A stretch of DNA of 30,031 nucleotides, from the NCBI GenBank assembly GCA_964396055.1, contig CAYNDV010000050.1, positions 1 through 30,031 on the forward strand, written 5' to 3'. The DNA is from CAYJPV01 sp964396055 (GTDB lineage Bacteria; Acidobacteriota; Vicinamibacteria; Vicinamibacterales; JAKQTR01). Shown piece after piece: positions 7,443 through 17,500 of the stretch (positions are counted from its first letter, which is position 1; every line of letters begins with the position of its first letter). Under the pieces are notes generated by a model that saw only the letters and a program-made list of their open reading frames with translations, ran no database searches and was not told where the DNA came from. A program made the translations under genes and the position numbers.

Positions 7443-8333
7443 TCAGGCCCCGGCCTGCAGCAGTTCATCGATCAAAGCGCGGAGGTGCTCGCGCGCCTGG
7501 GCCGGCGCGGGGCGCAGCGGCGCCCGCACGTCGCATCCGCGATAGCCGTTGAGGTCCATCGCGGCCTTGAGGCCGCCGACGCCGTAGCCGCCCGTGACGG
7601 CGATGGCCAGGGGCGTGAGGCGCCGCTGCCAGAGGCGCGCCTCCTCGTGGCGGCCGGCGCGGACCAGGTCGTACAACGTCACGCACGCCTCGGGCACGAC
7701 GTTGGCCACCGCCACGATGCCGCCGGCGGCGCCCACCGTCATGGCCGGGTACAGCGTCGGCGCCGATCCCACCAGCACCGTGAAGTCCGGTCGCGTCCGG
7801 CCGACGATCGCGGCGATCTGGCCGATGTCGCCGTTCGAGTCCTTGATGCCGACGATATTCGGGTGCTCGGAGAGGGCGGCCACGGTATCCGGGAGCATGT
7901 TGAGCCCGGTCACCGCGGTGAAGTTGTAGAGCAGCACCGGCACGGGCGACGCGTCGGCGACCGCGCGGTAGTGCGCCGCCAGCGCGTCGGGCGTCATCTG
8001 GGACTTGAAGTAGAACGGCGTCAGCACGAGCACGGCGTCGGCCCCGGCCCGGGCGGCGCGCGCCGTGGCCGCGACGGTGGCCCGCGTGGACTGACGGCCG
8101 GTGCCGGCCAGCAGCACCCGATCGCGGGGCACCCCTTCGCGGACAACGGCGACCATCCGTTCGGCTTCGTCCTCGTCGACCGACGCCACCTCCCCGTTCG
8201 ATCCCAGAACCAGGAGTCCGCGCAGCCCGGTCCGCATCCAGCGGCTCACGTTGTGGCGCAGGGCCTGTTCGTCGATCCGGTCGTCGGTGAAGGGGGTGGC
8301 AACCGGCGGGTAGACTCCGGCGAAGTTGAGCAT
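7443..8333 (-). CDS. DapA/HOGA-type lyase, probably 4-hydroxy-2-oxoglutarate aldolase-like
   Basis: The product is a 296-residue TIM-barrel class I lyase of the dihydrodipicolinate synthase superfamily. The Schiff-base lysine is Lys164 in VGIKDS, and the catalytic Tyr is Tyr136 in LLYNF. The substrate loop reads GSNGE (44-48) instead of the GTTGE of true DapA. This loop, and phrases such as YPPVATPF, LLAGTGRQSTRATV, HPNIVGIKDS and the late GLKAAMDLNGY, match the animal mitochondrial 4-hydroxy-2-oxoglutarate aldolase HOGA1. The expected products are pyruvate and glyoxylate. The aminotransferase five bases downstream is homologous to the enzyme that consumes glyoxylate in peroxisomes. A lysine-biosynthetic role is less likely given the loop. 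Other 2-keto-3-deoxy sugar-acid lyase activities remain possible. Confidence 0.87.
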   Translation of the reverse strand: MLNFAGVYPPVATPFTDDRIDEQALRHNVSRWMRTGLRGLLVLGSNGEVASVDEDEAERMVAVVREGVPRDRVLLAGTGRQSTRATVAATARAARAGADAVLVLTPFYFKSQMTPDALAAHYRAVADASPVPVLLYNFTAVTGLNMLPDTVAALSEHPNIVGIKDSNGDIGQIAAIVGRTRPDFTVLVGSAPTLYPAMTVGAAGGIVAVANVVPEACVTLYDLVRAGRHEEARLWQRRLTPLAIAVTGGYGVGGLKAAMDLNGYRGCDVRAPLRPAPAQAREHLRALIDELLQAGA

Positions 8334-8350
8334 GGCAGGGGCAGGATATC

Positions 8351-8378
8351 AGGGCTCAGGGGCCAGGGGCTAGGGGCC
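8351..8378. repeat. Degenerate GGGGC-rich intergenic repeat
   Basis: Short units resembling AGGGGCC and AGGGGCT recur three to four times between the aldolase start and the remnant open frame at 8416. This is low-complexity intergenic DNA with no coding signal and no clear promoter. Confidence 0.5.
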
Positions 8379-8415
8379 GCAGGCCGGATCTGGCACAATA
8401 GGGCCGCATCGCACC

Positions 8416-8868
8416 GTGCCCCCGTGTGTCTCGGCGCAGCTGCCTGGCGGCGCGCAGATCACGATCGAGAGCCTCACTACCGGCGGCGCGGCCGCCGACA
8501 ATGGCAGCCTGTCACCCTCCATCAGCAGTGACGGGCGCTTCGTGGCCGCGCAGTTCGAGCGACTGTGGACGCTGACCGTCGATGCGGTGACCGTCAACGG
8601 CGCGGTGGGCCGCGTCACGAGCACCCCGGCCGGCATCGACTGTGCGACCGATTCGTTCGACGCCCCGGCAATGGCCACGGACGTCTGCACGGCGCAGTAC
8701 GTGAACGCGACCGTGGTGAAGTTGCGCGCAACGCCGCAGGCGGGCTCCGCGTTTGCCGGATGGGCCGGGGCGTGCACGCACAAGCGGCCGGTGTGCACCG
8801 TGCCGATGAAGGCAGCCGGGGCCGCGACGGCCACCTTCACGAAGCCGGCCGGGGTCACTTCACCCTGA
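8416..8868 (+). pseudogene. Remnant of a secreted WD40-like / InlB-type repeat protein
   Basis: The frame opens at a GTG (8416), is open back to a stop at 8371, and ends at TGA 8868, 14 bases inside the 3' end of the giant minus-strand gene. Its first third ends in SLSPSISSDGRFVA, a typical PD40/WD40-like blade, which breaks off abruptly. The remainder matches the divergent InlB B-repeat pattern: VGRVTSTPAGIDC, then LRATPQAGSAFAGWAGAC, then CTVPMKAAGAATATF. Such modules belong to much longer exported proteins. Here there is no signal peptide, no ribosome site and only one copy of each module. A decayed fragment left by deletion is the best reading; a small functional gene is less likely. Confidence 0.55.
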
Positions 8869-11800
8869 TCGCCCTGGCCCTGAGGTTGTTCGACTCCAGC
8901 AATTCCGCCACCGCGTCGTCTGCATCGGTCTTCGCGATCAGGTAGTAGGTGACGCCGCGCGTGGCGTCCGCCGGCACCGTGACGGCGTGTGACCAGACCG
9001 ACACCCCCCGGGGGTTCAGGGCCGACACGACACGGGACGCCAGCGGGGTGTCGCCGGGATCCCAGACACTGTCCGCCGACCAGTAGATCGTCGTCGTCGA
9101 CGCCGGGGCGGGCCCGGCGCCGACGTTCTTCGTCGTGTCACGCACGGCGATGGCCGCGGCGGGCCGGGCGGAAGCCGGCGCGGCCAGCGCCGCCGCCGTG
9201 AGATCGGCACCGATCCGGATCGCACGGCTGCGCACGTTGTTCGATTCGTTCGTCTCCCCCAGGACCGCGCCCTCATCGGCGACGGCCAGGACGAAGTAGG
9301 CCCCGGGGGCCACACCCGGCACAGTGACGGCGAGCGATCCCGCGTGCAGCTTGCCGGCGCCAAGGGGCGCCACAGACCGGCTGCCCAGCCGCCGGTCGTC
9401 GCCGCTCAGCGACATGTCCGACGACAGGTAGTAGGCGGTCACCGATCCGGGCGCGGCGCCCTTGCCGGCGTTCTTCGTGGTATCCCCGACCGTGATCGTA
9501 TCGCCGGGCGAGGCCCCCGCCGGTGCGGTCAGCGCCGTCACCAGCACGTCGACGCTGATCGGGATCGGCCGCGCGAACGTGTTGTTCGCGATCGACGCTT
9601 CGTCGGCCTCGCCGAAGCTGTTCGCCACGGCGATGATGTAGTACGTGCCCGAGGGGGTGTCCGCGGGAATCATGAGGCTCGCGGCGCCGGCGTGCGCCTG
9701 CGACGGCGACAGGGCGGGAACCAGCCGCAGGCCCAGCGGATCGTCATCCTCGTCGAGGACCGCGTCCTCTGACAGGACGAACCCCGTCGTTGTCACCGGA
9801 GCCGCGCCCTGGCCGCTGTTGATCGTGGTGTCCTTCACGAGGATCGTCTGGCCGGGTCCCGCCGCCGCCGGCACCACCAGGGACGACACCCGCAGATCCG
9901 GCGGGTAGTCGAGATAGGTGAACCCGTCAGCGAACGTCGTGGCCTGCCCGTCCGGGTTCGTCACCACGACGGACACCACCCCGGGCGCGTGAACGGGCGT
10001 GCGGGCGGTGATCGTGCCCGCATCGACGACGACGGTGCTCGTGGCAGAGACCGTGTCGAAGCGGACTTGCGCCCCGGCCTGGAAATTCGCGCCGACAATC
10101 GTCACGGCGGTCCCGCCGGTGCGGGAGCCCTGCGACGGATCGACGTAGTACACCTCCGGCGACGCCACGTACGTGAAGGCGCCCTCGAGCGTGGCCGACT
10201 GCCCGTCCGGGTTGTCGACGGTCACGTCGGAGATCCCGGCAAATCCGGCGGGGGTACGGGCGGTGATCTGCGTCACGCTGACGACCTGCACGTCGGCAGC
10301 ATCGTTGCCGCTCATCCGTACCAGCGCGCCGGTCACGAAACCCGCTCCGGTGATCGTGATCAGGGTGCCGCCCGATTCGGGCCCTTCGGCCGGCGAAACA
10401 CCCGTCACCTCCGGCGGCCCCTGGTAGGTGAACGCACCGGTCAGCGTCGAGGCCTGTCCGTCCGGATTGGTCACCGTGACGTCCACCGCCGACCCCGCGC
10501 GCGGCCGGACCACCGCCCCAACAGTCTGGCCCGGCGTGATGCAGGTGATCGCGGTGGCACTCACCACCACCGGATCCCAGGCCTCCGTGCCGTCGAACGT
10601 GACCGTCGCGCCGTCCCTGAAGCCCGTGCCCGTGATTGTCACCGTGGTGCCGCCGAAAACGGGTCCGGCGTCCGGGTGCACGGCTGTCACGACGGGCGGC
10701 GCCGCGAATGAGAAGGCCTCGGCCACCGAGGCCCACTGGCCGTCCGGGTTCGTGACGACGAGATCGACGGGGCCCGCGTCATGGGCCGGCGTCGTCACCT
10801 CGAGGGTGGTGCTGCTCAGCCACTGCACGACTGCCGCGCCGGTGCCGCCGAAGGTGACCGTCGCGCCATCCTGGAAGCCCGAACCAGTCAGGGTCACGAC
10901 GGTGCCGCCACCTGCGGGACCGGACACGGGTTCAACCGCATCGATCACCGGCGCGGCGGCCGGGGCCACGTAGGTGAATGCGGCCCGCAGCGAGGCGCTC
11001 CGGGCATCCGGGTTGGTCACGGTCACATCGACCGTCGTCCGCTCGGCGGTGCGCGCGGGCATGCCCGGGCCGCCGCCCAGCGGCGGCGTCACGGCCGTCA
11101 GTTGCGTCTCACTGACGACGGTCACCGACGCGCTCGCCGCCGTGCCGAACGTGACCGTGGCGCCGTCGACGAATCCCGTTCCGGTCACGGCCACCGTCGT
11201 ACCGCCGGCTGCGGGCCCTTCGGCCGGGTCGATCGACGACAGCGTCGGCGCCGGCGTCGTCCCCTCGGGCACAACCGGGAGGTAGATGTCGCGCTCGCCG
11301 AAACAGCCGTTGTCATCGGCCGCCCGGACGGTGGCGCGGAACCAGCCGCCAGCCGCCTCCGCGGTCCCCTCGAGGATGCCGGCCGCCGACAGCCCCAGCC
11401 CGGCGGGCAGGCGACCACTGATGGAATAGGCGTAGGGAGCGGTCCCCCCGTCGGCCGTGAACTCGACGCGGTAGTCCTGCCCCGTGACGGCCTCCGGCAC
11501 CGCCCCGGGCGCGACGCTGACAAGCGGACACGCCGGCGCGTCGAAGCTGGCGGTGGCCGTGACGGCGACGGCGACACCGATCGGGTCCCCGATGGCAAAC
11601 GGCGCACAGGTGTTGCCGGGGCAGGACACATTGCTCCAGACCCGCGCCCCGTGTCCGGGAATGACAGCCCTGGCGGCGTAATCGCCGGCGGGCAGACCGG
11701 TCTCGGTGAAGTAGGAGGCGAGCCGCCCGGAGGCCGTGACCGCTGTGGCCAGGCCCACGCCGTCGAACACCTCCACCAGCGCCGGGCGATCGCCGCCCGC

Positions 11801-14410
11801 CGGCTTCACCGTGCCGGCGATCCGGCCGCCACGCTGCAGGACGAAGTCCGCCGGAGTCTCCGTCGGCAGGACGATCGGCGTTCCGCTCGAGACGCTGCAA
11901 CGTCCGAGCGAACACGGCACGCCGCCCGACAACTGGCTGAGCAAGCCATCCTGGCCGTTGGCCAGCAGGTGGTACTGCCCGTCCGGCAGCCCCGGCGAGC
12001 GGTACTCACCGATGGCCTGGAACGACAACGCTAACCGTCCGAGGAGGTCGAAGACCTCGATGCGCGCCGGGGCCGGCAGCCCGTCTGCCGCACGCGCGAC
12101 GCGCCCCTCGAACACGCGGCCCCGCTCGAGGGCGATCTCGATGCCGCTGGCGATCGCCCCCGCCGTCACCTCGACGCCCGTGGCGGTCGTCACATCCGTG
12201 TACGCGAAGTAGCGGGTGCCGCCGTGCAGGGCGGCCACGTAGCCCGGCACGCCGGAGGCGGCAAGATAGAAGGTCCCCGACGGCAGCCCGTCGATGGTGA
12301 AGGCCCCATCGCCCCCCCCGGTCACCGTCCGCATCAGGTTGCCGCCAGCATCGAACGCTTCGACAACGGCGCCAACGAGCGGGCTGGCCGAACTGCCGTC
12401 GACCACCGTGCCCTGAATGCGCCCCGCGGGGGCCAGCGAGAAGTCGATATTCGCGGTCTCGGCGTCGGCCCCCACCACGACAGGCGTCCCGGACGTGGCA
12501 CCGCAGGTGAGACCGGCGCACAGACGGTTGTCCCACACCTCGTTGAGGTAGCCGGCCGCCGTGTTGGTCCGCACGTGGTACGCCCCGGCGGACAGGCCTG
12601 ACACCCTGTAGGACCCCGCGACGCCCGTCGCCGTCGCGCCGCGCCGCACGCCACTCCCGTCGAAGACCTCGAGGGGGATACCCGTCAACCCGGTCGCGGT
12701 TCCGTGTTCCGTGACGCGTCCCGCGATCGATCCGGCCCGTTCGAGGACGAACGGCACGCCGGCAGTCATGCCGGACTCCACGGCGATCGGCGTTCCGGCG
12801 GTGACCACGCAGGTGCCCGCGCAGAACCCGCCATTCCACAACTCATCCCTGAACCGGGATTCGGTGAACGTGCGGGCAAAGTACGCGCCGGGCGTCAGCC
12901 CGTCCACGCGGTAGTCACCGGTGCCGGCGGCCACCGCCTCGGCGATTAGCCCACCATGCCCGTTGTAGACCTGGACGATTGCGCCGGCGATCCGGTCGCC
13001 GCCGCTGTCGCGCACCGTGCCCGCGATCGCGCCGCCGGCGTCGAGTTCGAAGTCAGCTGTCGCGGCGGCGGCAGGCCCGATGGTGATCGATGCGGCCTGC
13101 CGCATGTCGCAGGACTCATGGGGACACCACAGGCCGTCCCAGGCCTCGTCGATGTATCCGGTGCCGCTGGCGGCCACGGCGTAGTACGTGCCGGCCTGAA
13201 GCACGCCGAACGAGTAGACCCCCGACGCATCGGTGACGGCAGCGCCGGGCAGGCGACGCCCGAGCACGTCGTAGAGTCGGACCTGGACGTCCGGCAACGG
13301 CGCCCGGCCGACGGCGTCGCGGACCGTCCCGCCGAGGCTCGACCCGCCTTCGAGCACGAAATCGGCCACCGCCGCGGGCGCGTCCGCCGACACGACAACG
13401 GCGTCACCGCCGGTCGCATCGCAGGCACCTCCCGGGCACAGGTGATCGTCCCACAGTTCGTCCATGCGGCCGGACGTCGGGCCCGTGGCAAGGCGGTAGG
13501 TGCCGAACGGGATGCCAGGGAAGCCGTACCAGCCGCTGCTGTTGGCCACGACGGATCCGAGCGCCGTGCCGGCGGCGTCGAAGATCTGCACGCGTCCGCC
13601 TGCGATCCGGGTGTGCCCGGCCGCGTCGATCAGGTCGCCGGTGATCCGGCCGCCCTTCTCCAGCACGAAGGCGAACGCCTCCGTCACCGCACCCGTCCCG
13701 GACACGACGATCGGCGTGCCGGACGTGGGATCGCAGGTGAAGAAGGGGCAGGCGTGCCCCTCCCACAGTTCCGCGAGGTACGGCTCCGCCACCTGCACGT
13801 CGCGGTCGTGCGTGGCGGCGTAGTAGCGTCCGGGCGGCACGCCGTCGAACACGGCCACCTTGTCGGTCGGCGGCACCGTGTAGGCGTCCACCAGCGTCCA
13901 CCCGCTCGCGATCAGGCGGCCGGCATCGTCGAACAGATCGACGCCCATGTACGCGATCCGTTCGAGGGTATCCGCGTCGAGAGCCGTGAACTCGAAGCGC
14001 GCGCCCCGCTCGAGTTCGAGGTCGACGTTCGTGTGGACGGGGGTCGAATCGTCGATCACGACAGGCGCGCCAGCGGTTGCCGGATCGCATCCATACGCGC
14101 AGTAACGATCCGGCTGGCCCTGATGCCACACCTCGTTGATGTACCCCTGCTGGTTCGCGGTGTGGACGTAGTACGCGCCTTCGGGCAGCCCGTTCATCGT
14201 GTAGTCGCCGTTGATGTCGGTCCACACCTCCGGCACGAACCCTTCCAGCCCGGCGATGCGGACCGCGACCAGGTGCAGACCGTACCCATCGGCCCCGGTG
14301 ATGCGGCCGCTGATCGTCCCGGTGACGGGCGAACGGGAGCCGGCTGAGGATGACTGGACAGCGCAGAGGAGCGACACGCCGACGACGAACGACAGCACGG
14401 GACCCCGCAC
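8855..14410 (-). CDS. Giant secreted repeat protein A (CarboxypepD-reg x9, Ig, IPT x5, CARDB x3)
   Basis: The product has 1851 residues. A Sec signal peptide (about 1-23) is followed by nine carboxypeptidase-regulatory-like beta-sandwich repeats of about 100 residues (about 30-955), recognisable by I-x-G-x-V starts and GLPxGxY ends. One putative Ig domain follows (about 957-1050), then five IPT/TIG domains (about 1052-1500; GPxxGGTxVTITGxxF), then three CARDB domains (about 1500-1851). It should be exported and act as a surface or released adhesin or scaffold. No enzymatic domain, lipobox, LPXTG, PEP-CTERM or transmembrane anchor is visible. Repeats 1-6, 8 and 9 contain a close cysteine pair; repeat 7 has lost it. 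The GTG at 14410 is chosen because its GGAGG site and downstream bases align with the start of paralogue B; the GTG at 14416 is part of the ribosome site. Its own promoter candidate lies upstream. Confidence 0.9.
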   Translation of the reverse strand: MRGPVLSFVVGVSLLCAVQSSSAGSRSPVTGTISGRITGADGYGLHLVAVRIAGLEGFVPEVWTDINGDYTMNGLPEGAYYVHTANQQGYINEVWHQGQPDRYCAYGCDPATAGAPVVIDDSTPVHTNVDLELERGARFEFTALDADTLERIAYMGVDLFDDAGRLIASGWTLVDAYTVPPTDKVAVFDGVPPGRYYAATHDRDVQVAEPYLAELWEGHACPFFTCDPTSGTPIVVSGTGAVTEAFAFVLEKGGRITGDLIDAAGHTRIAGGRVQIFDAAGTALGSVVANSSGWYGFPGIPFGTYRLATGPTSGRMDELWDDHLCPGGACDATGGDAVVVSADAPAAVADFVLEGGSSLGGTVRDAVGRAPLPDVQVRLYDVLGRRLPGAAVTDASGVYSFGVLQAGTYYAVAASGTGYIDEAWDGLWCPHESCDMRQAASITIGPAAAATADFELDAGGAIAGTVRDSGGDRIAGAIVQVYNGHGGLIAEAVAAGTGDYRVDGLTPGAYFARTFTESRFRDELWNGGFCAGTCVVTAGTPIAVESGMTAGVPFVLERAGSIAGRVTEHGTATGLTGIPLEVFDGSGVRRGATATGVAGSYRVSGLSAGAYHVRTNTAAGYLNEVWDNRLCAGLTCGATSGTPVVVGADAETANIDFSLAPAGRIQGTVVDGSSASPLVGAVVEAFDAGGNLMRTVTGGGDGAFTIDGLPSGTFYLAASGVPGYVAALHGGTRYFAYTDVTTATGVEVTAGAIASGIEIALERGRVFEGRVARAADGLPAPARIEVFDLLGRLALSFQAIGEYRSPGLPDGQYHLLANGQDGLLSQLSGGVPCSLGRCSVSSGTPIVLPTETPADFVLQRGGRIAGTVKPAGGDRPALVEVFDGVGLATAVTASGRLASYFTETGLPAGDYAARAVIPGHGARVWSNVSCPGNTCAPFAIGDPIGVAVAVTATASFDAPACPLVSVAPGAVPEAVTGQDYRVEFTADGGTAPYAYSISGRLPAGLGLSAAGILEGTAEAAGGWFRATVRAADDNGCFGERDIYLPVVPEGTTPAPTLSSIDPAEGPAAGGTTVAVTGTGFVDGATVTFGTAASASVTVVSETQLTAVTPPLGGGPGMPARTAERTTVDVTVTNPDARSASLRAAFTYVAPAAAPVIDAVEPVSGPAGGGTVVTLTGSGFQDGATVTFGGTGAAVVQWLSSTTLEVTTPAHDAGPVDLVVTNPDGQWASVAEAFSFAAPPVVTAVHPDAGPVFGGTTVTITGTGFRDGATVTFDGTEAWDPVVVSATAITCITPGQTVGAVVRPRAGSAVDVTVTNPDGQASTLTGAFTYQGPPEVTGVSPAEGPESGGTLITITGAGFVTGALVRMSGNDAADVQVVSVTQITARTPAGFAGISDVTVDNPDGQSATLEGAFTYVASPEVYYVDPSQGSRTGGTAVTIVGANFQAGAQVRFDTVSATSTVVVDAGTITARTPVHAPGVVSVVVTNPDGQATTFADGFTYLDYPPDLRVSSLVVPAAAGPGQTILVKDTTINSGQGAAPVTTTGFVLSEDAVLDEDDDPLGLRLVPALSPSQAHAGAASLMIPADTPSGTYYIIAVANSFGEADEASIANNTFARPIPISVDVLVTALTAPAGASPGDTITVGDTTKNAGKGAAPGSVTAYYLSSDMSLSGDDRRLGSRSVAPLGAGKLHAGSLAVTVPGVAPGAYFVLAVADEGAVLGETNESNNVRSRAIRIGADLTAAALAAPASARPAAAIAVRDTTKNVGAGPAPASTTTIYWSADSVWDPGDTPLASRVVSALNPRGVSVWSHAVTVPADATRGVTYYLIAKTDADDAVAELLESNNLRARAIRVK
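9905..11255 (-). repeat. Tandem IPT/TIG module array in protein A (5 units)
   Basis: Five coding units of about 255-285 bases lie head to tail. Each begins P-x-[VLI]-x-x-[VI]-x-P and ends near NPDGQ...AFTY. The DNA encoding the NPDGQ turn is nearly identical in several units (for example near 9945, 10200, 10460 and 10740), giving short repeats able to support recombination. Boundaries are approximate. Confidence 0.75.
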
Positions 14411-14461
14411 GGACACCTCCCCGGAGCGACGGCGCGGGGGGAGCTGTCGCGGTTGGGAGAC

Positions 14462-14491
14462 AGTCTATGCGAGTCGGTCCGATCGCCTCAA
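14462..14491 (-). promoter_or_regulatory. Candidate promoter of giant protein A
   Basis: TTGAGG (14491-14486) and TAGACT (14467-14462), 18 bases apart on the minus strand, lie in the 103-base gap after the stop of paralogue B. The predicted leader is about 45 bases and contains the GGAGG site. Both boxes match only 4 of 6 consensus positions, so read-through from gene B is an alternative. Confidence 0.35.
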
Positions 14492-14513
14492 CGAAAAGAC
14501 GATGACGTCGCCG

Positions 14514-17500
14514 TCACTTCACCCGGATGGCTTTGGTCTTCGTGTTGTTCGCCTCTGACAACTCCGCAACCGCCTCGTCGCTGTCGGCGCGCGCAATCAG
14601 GTAATAGGTCATGCCCGGCGTCGCCCCCGCCGGCACGATCGCCGGCGTGACGAACACGGACGAGCGCCCCGGCGCGAGTGCCGGCACCGCGCGGGTCCCC
14701 AGCACCACGTCGCCCGCATCCCACACCGCGTCGGTCGACCAGTAGATGGTCGTCGTCGACGCCGCCGCCGTCCCGACACCGGTGTTCTTCGTCGTGTCGC
14801 GCACGTTGATCGGCGCGCCTGGCCGGGTTGCGGCCGGGCCGCCCAGTCCGCTCACCACGAGATCCGGACCGATCCGGAACGCCCGGCTGTACACGTTGTT
14901 GTCTTCGTGAGATTCGGGTACTGCCTCGCCATGGTCGGCGACCGCCAGAATGTAGTACGTGCCCGGCTCGACGGGCGGGATCTCGAACGCCACCGATCCC
15001 GATTTCGCCTGCCCGGACTTGATCGGCGGCACGGCCCGTTCACTCAGGTACGTGTCGTCGGGACCGAACACCGCGTCATTCGACAGGTAGTAGGCCGTGA
15101 TGGTCTCCGGAGCCGTGCCCGGCCCGAGGTTCTTCGTCGTGTCACTCACGGTGACGACGTCGCCGGGCGAGCCTCCGGGCGGCGCGTGCAGGGCCGTCAC
15201 CACCAGGTCCGCTCCGATCCTGATCAATCGCGCGAAGGTGTTGTTGGTCTCTGACGCCTCGTCAGCCTCTTCGTACGCATCGGCCCGGGCGATCAGGTAG
15301 TAGGTCCCCGCGGCCATGTAGTCCGGGATGAGCACAGCCAGCGACCCCGTGCTGGTGCGGCCCGGCGCCAGCTCCGGAACCTCACGCCCGTCGAGCCACT
15401 CATCGAAGTCGTCGAGCACGTTGTCCTCGGACAGGAAGTACGCCGTCGTGGTGAACGGGGCCGTCCCCCGGCCGGCGTTCGCCGTGGTATCGCGTACGGT
15501 GATGGTCTGGCCGGGCCCGGCCGCCGGTGGCGCGCTGAACGCCGACACCCGCAGGTCCGGCGGCTCTTCAAGGTAGGTGAAGCCCTCGGTCATCAGGCCT
15601 TCCTGCCCATCGGCGTTGCGGACGAGTACGTCCACGGCGCCGGGCGCGTGCGCCGGCGTGGTCGCGGTGATCGTCTCGGCGTCCACCACCACGACGCTGC
15701 CGGCCGGCAGCGCGTCGAACAGCACGACGGCGCCGGGCGCGAAGTTCGCGCCATAGATCGTCACCGGGAGGCCGCCAGCCGGGAAGCCCTCCATCGGATC
15801 GACGCCGTAGACCTCGGGCGGGCTGAGGTAGGTGAACGCCTCGATCAGCGTGCCCGTCTGCCCGTCAGGGTTCTCGACCGACACCTCCACGAGCCCGTAC
15901 CCTTCGGGCGTCCGCGCCGTGATCTCTGTGGCGCTGACCACGGCCACGCTGGTCGCCTCGACGCCGTCGAAGTACACGTTCGCCCCGGCCTTGAAGTCCG
16001 CGCCGGTAATCGTGACGAGCGTGTTGCCCGCCGCGGGGCCGTGATCCGGCGACACGGCCGTCACGGTCGGCGGCCCTTCGTAGGTGAACCCATTGGTCAG
16101 CGTCGCGCTCTGCCCGTCCGGGTTGGTCACCACCACGTCCACCTGCGTGGAGACCCGGATCTTCGCCGGGCCGCCCACCGCGACGCCAGGCGTCGTCGCC
16201 GTGATGAGCGTGGCGGTGACCACCACCACGTCGTACGCCTCCTCTCCGCCGAAGGCCACCGTGGCCCCATCGAGGAACCCGGTGCCGGTGAGGGTCACGG
16301 GGGTTCCGCCGTCAGCCGGCCCCGCGGACGGGGTGATGCCGGTCAGCGTCGGCGGGTTGAGGAACGTGAACGCCGCAGCCAGCGTGGACGCCTGCCCGCC
16401 GGGGTTCGTCACGACCACATCCACCGTCCCCGCCTGCGCGGCGGGTGTGACGGCCTCGAGCGTCGTGTCGCTCAGCCAGGTGACGCCCGCGGCAGGCAAC
16501 GCGCCGAACGCCACCGTGGCGCCGTCCTGGAAGGACATCCCGTAGATGGTCACCGTCGTCCCGCCGGCGGTGGGCCCGACGACGGGATCGATGCTGTCGA
16601 CGACCGGCGGCAGGACGTAGGTGAACCCGCCCTGCAGCAGCGCGCACTGCTGGTCGGGATTGACCACCTCGACGTCCACCGGCGTGCCGGACACCGTCAG
16701 CGGCCCCGCGCCCCCGTCGAGCGGCGGCGTCACGGCCGTCAGCATGGTGGGGCCGAACACCACCACGCCCGAAGCGGGTGCGCCCCCGAAGGTGACGGTC
16801 GCGCCGCTCACGAAACCGGTCCCCGTCAGCGTCACGTGCGTGCCACCCGACGCCGGCCCGCTGGCCGGCGTCACGCTGATGAGGGTTGGCGCCGGCACCG
16901 CCAGGTACGTGAACGCGTCGGCGAGCATCGCTTCCTGCTTGTCCGGATTGATCACGGTGACGTCCACCGTGGTCCCGGTGCCGGTCAGCGGACGAGCGGC
17001 GCCGCCCAGCGGCGGCGTCACGGCCGTGAGCACGGTCGCGCTCACGAACACGACGCCGGTCGCCGGCTCGCCGCCCACGGTGACGATGGCGCCGTCCTGG
17101 AAGTCGGCGCCGGTGATCGTGATCGTCGTGCCGCCCGCCTCGGGTCCTTCGGACGGGTCGATGGACGCGACGGACGGTGGCGGCAGGGGCGCGGCATCGA
17201 CGACGGGCAGGTAGATGCTGCGCTCACCGAGGCAGCCCCGCGTGTCCGCGGCCCGGATGACGGCGCGGAACCAGCCGCCCGTCGAGGCGACCGTGCCGGC
17301 GAGCGTGCCGGTCTCGGACATCAACAGCCCCGCCGGCAGCCGGCCGATCGACGAGAAGACGTACGGGCCGGTGCCGCCCCTGGCGGTGAACGACTGCGAG
17401 TAGGCGCGTCCCGCCAGGGCCTCGGCCACGACGCCCGGATCGACTGTGATCGCCGGGCAGGCCGGGAAGACGAAATCGGCCACGGTCACTGCGTTGGCGA

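Noticed and set aside
8855..11255. Recurring near-identical short DNA segments considered as a CRISPR-like array
   Set aside because: The recurrences are in frame, spaced about 255-285 bases, and encode the NPDGQ turns of IPT domains; there are no short spacers or cas genes.
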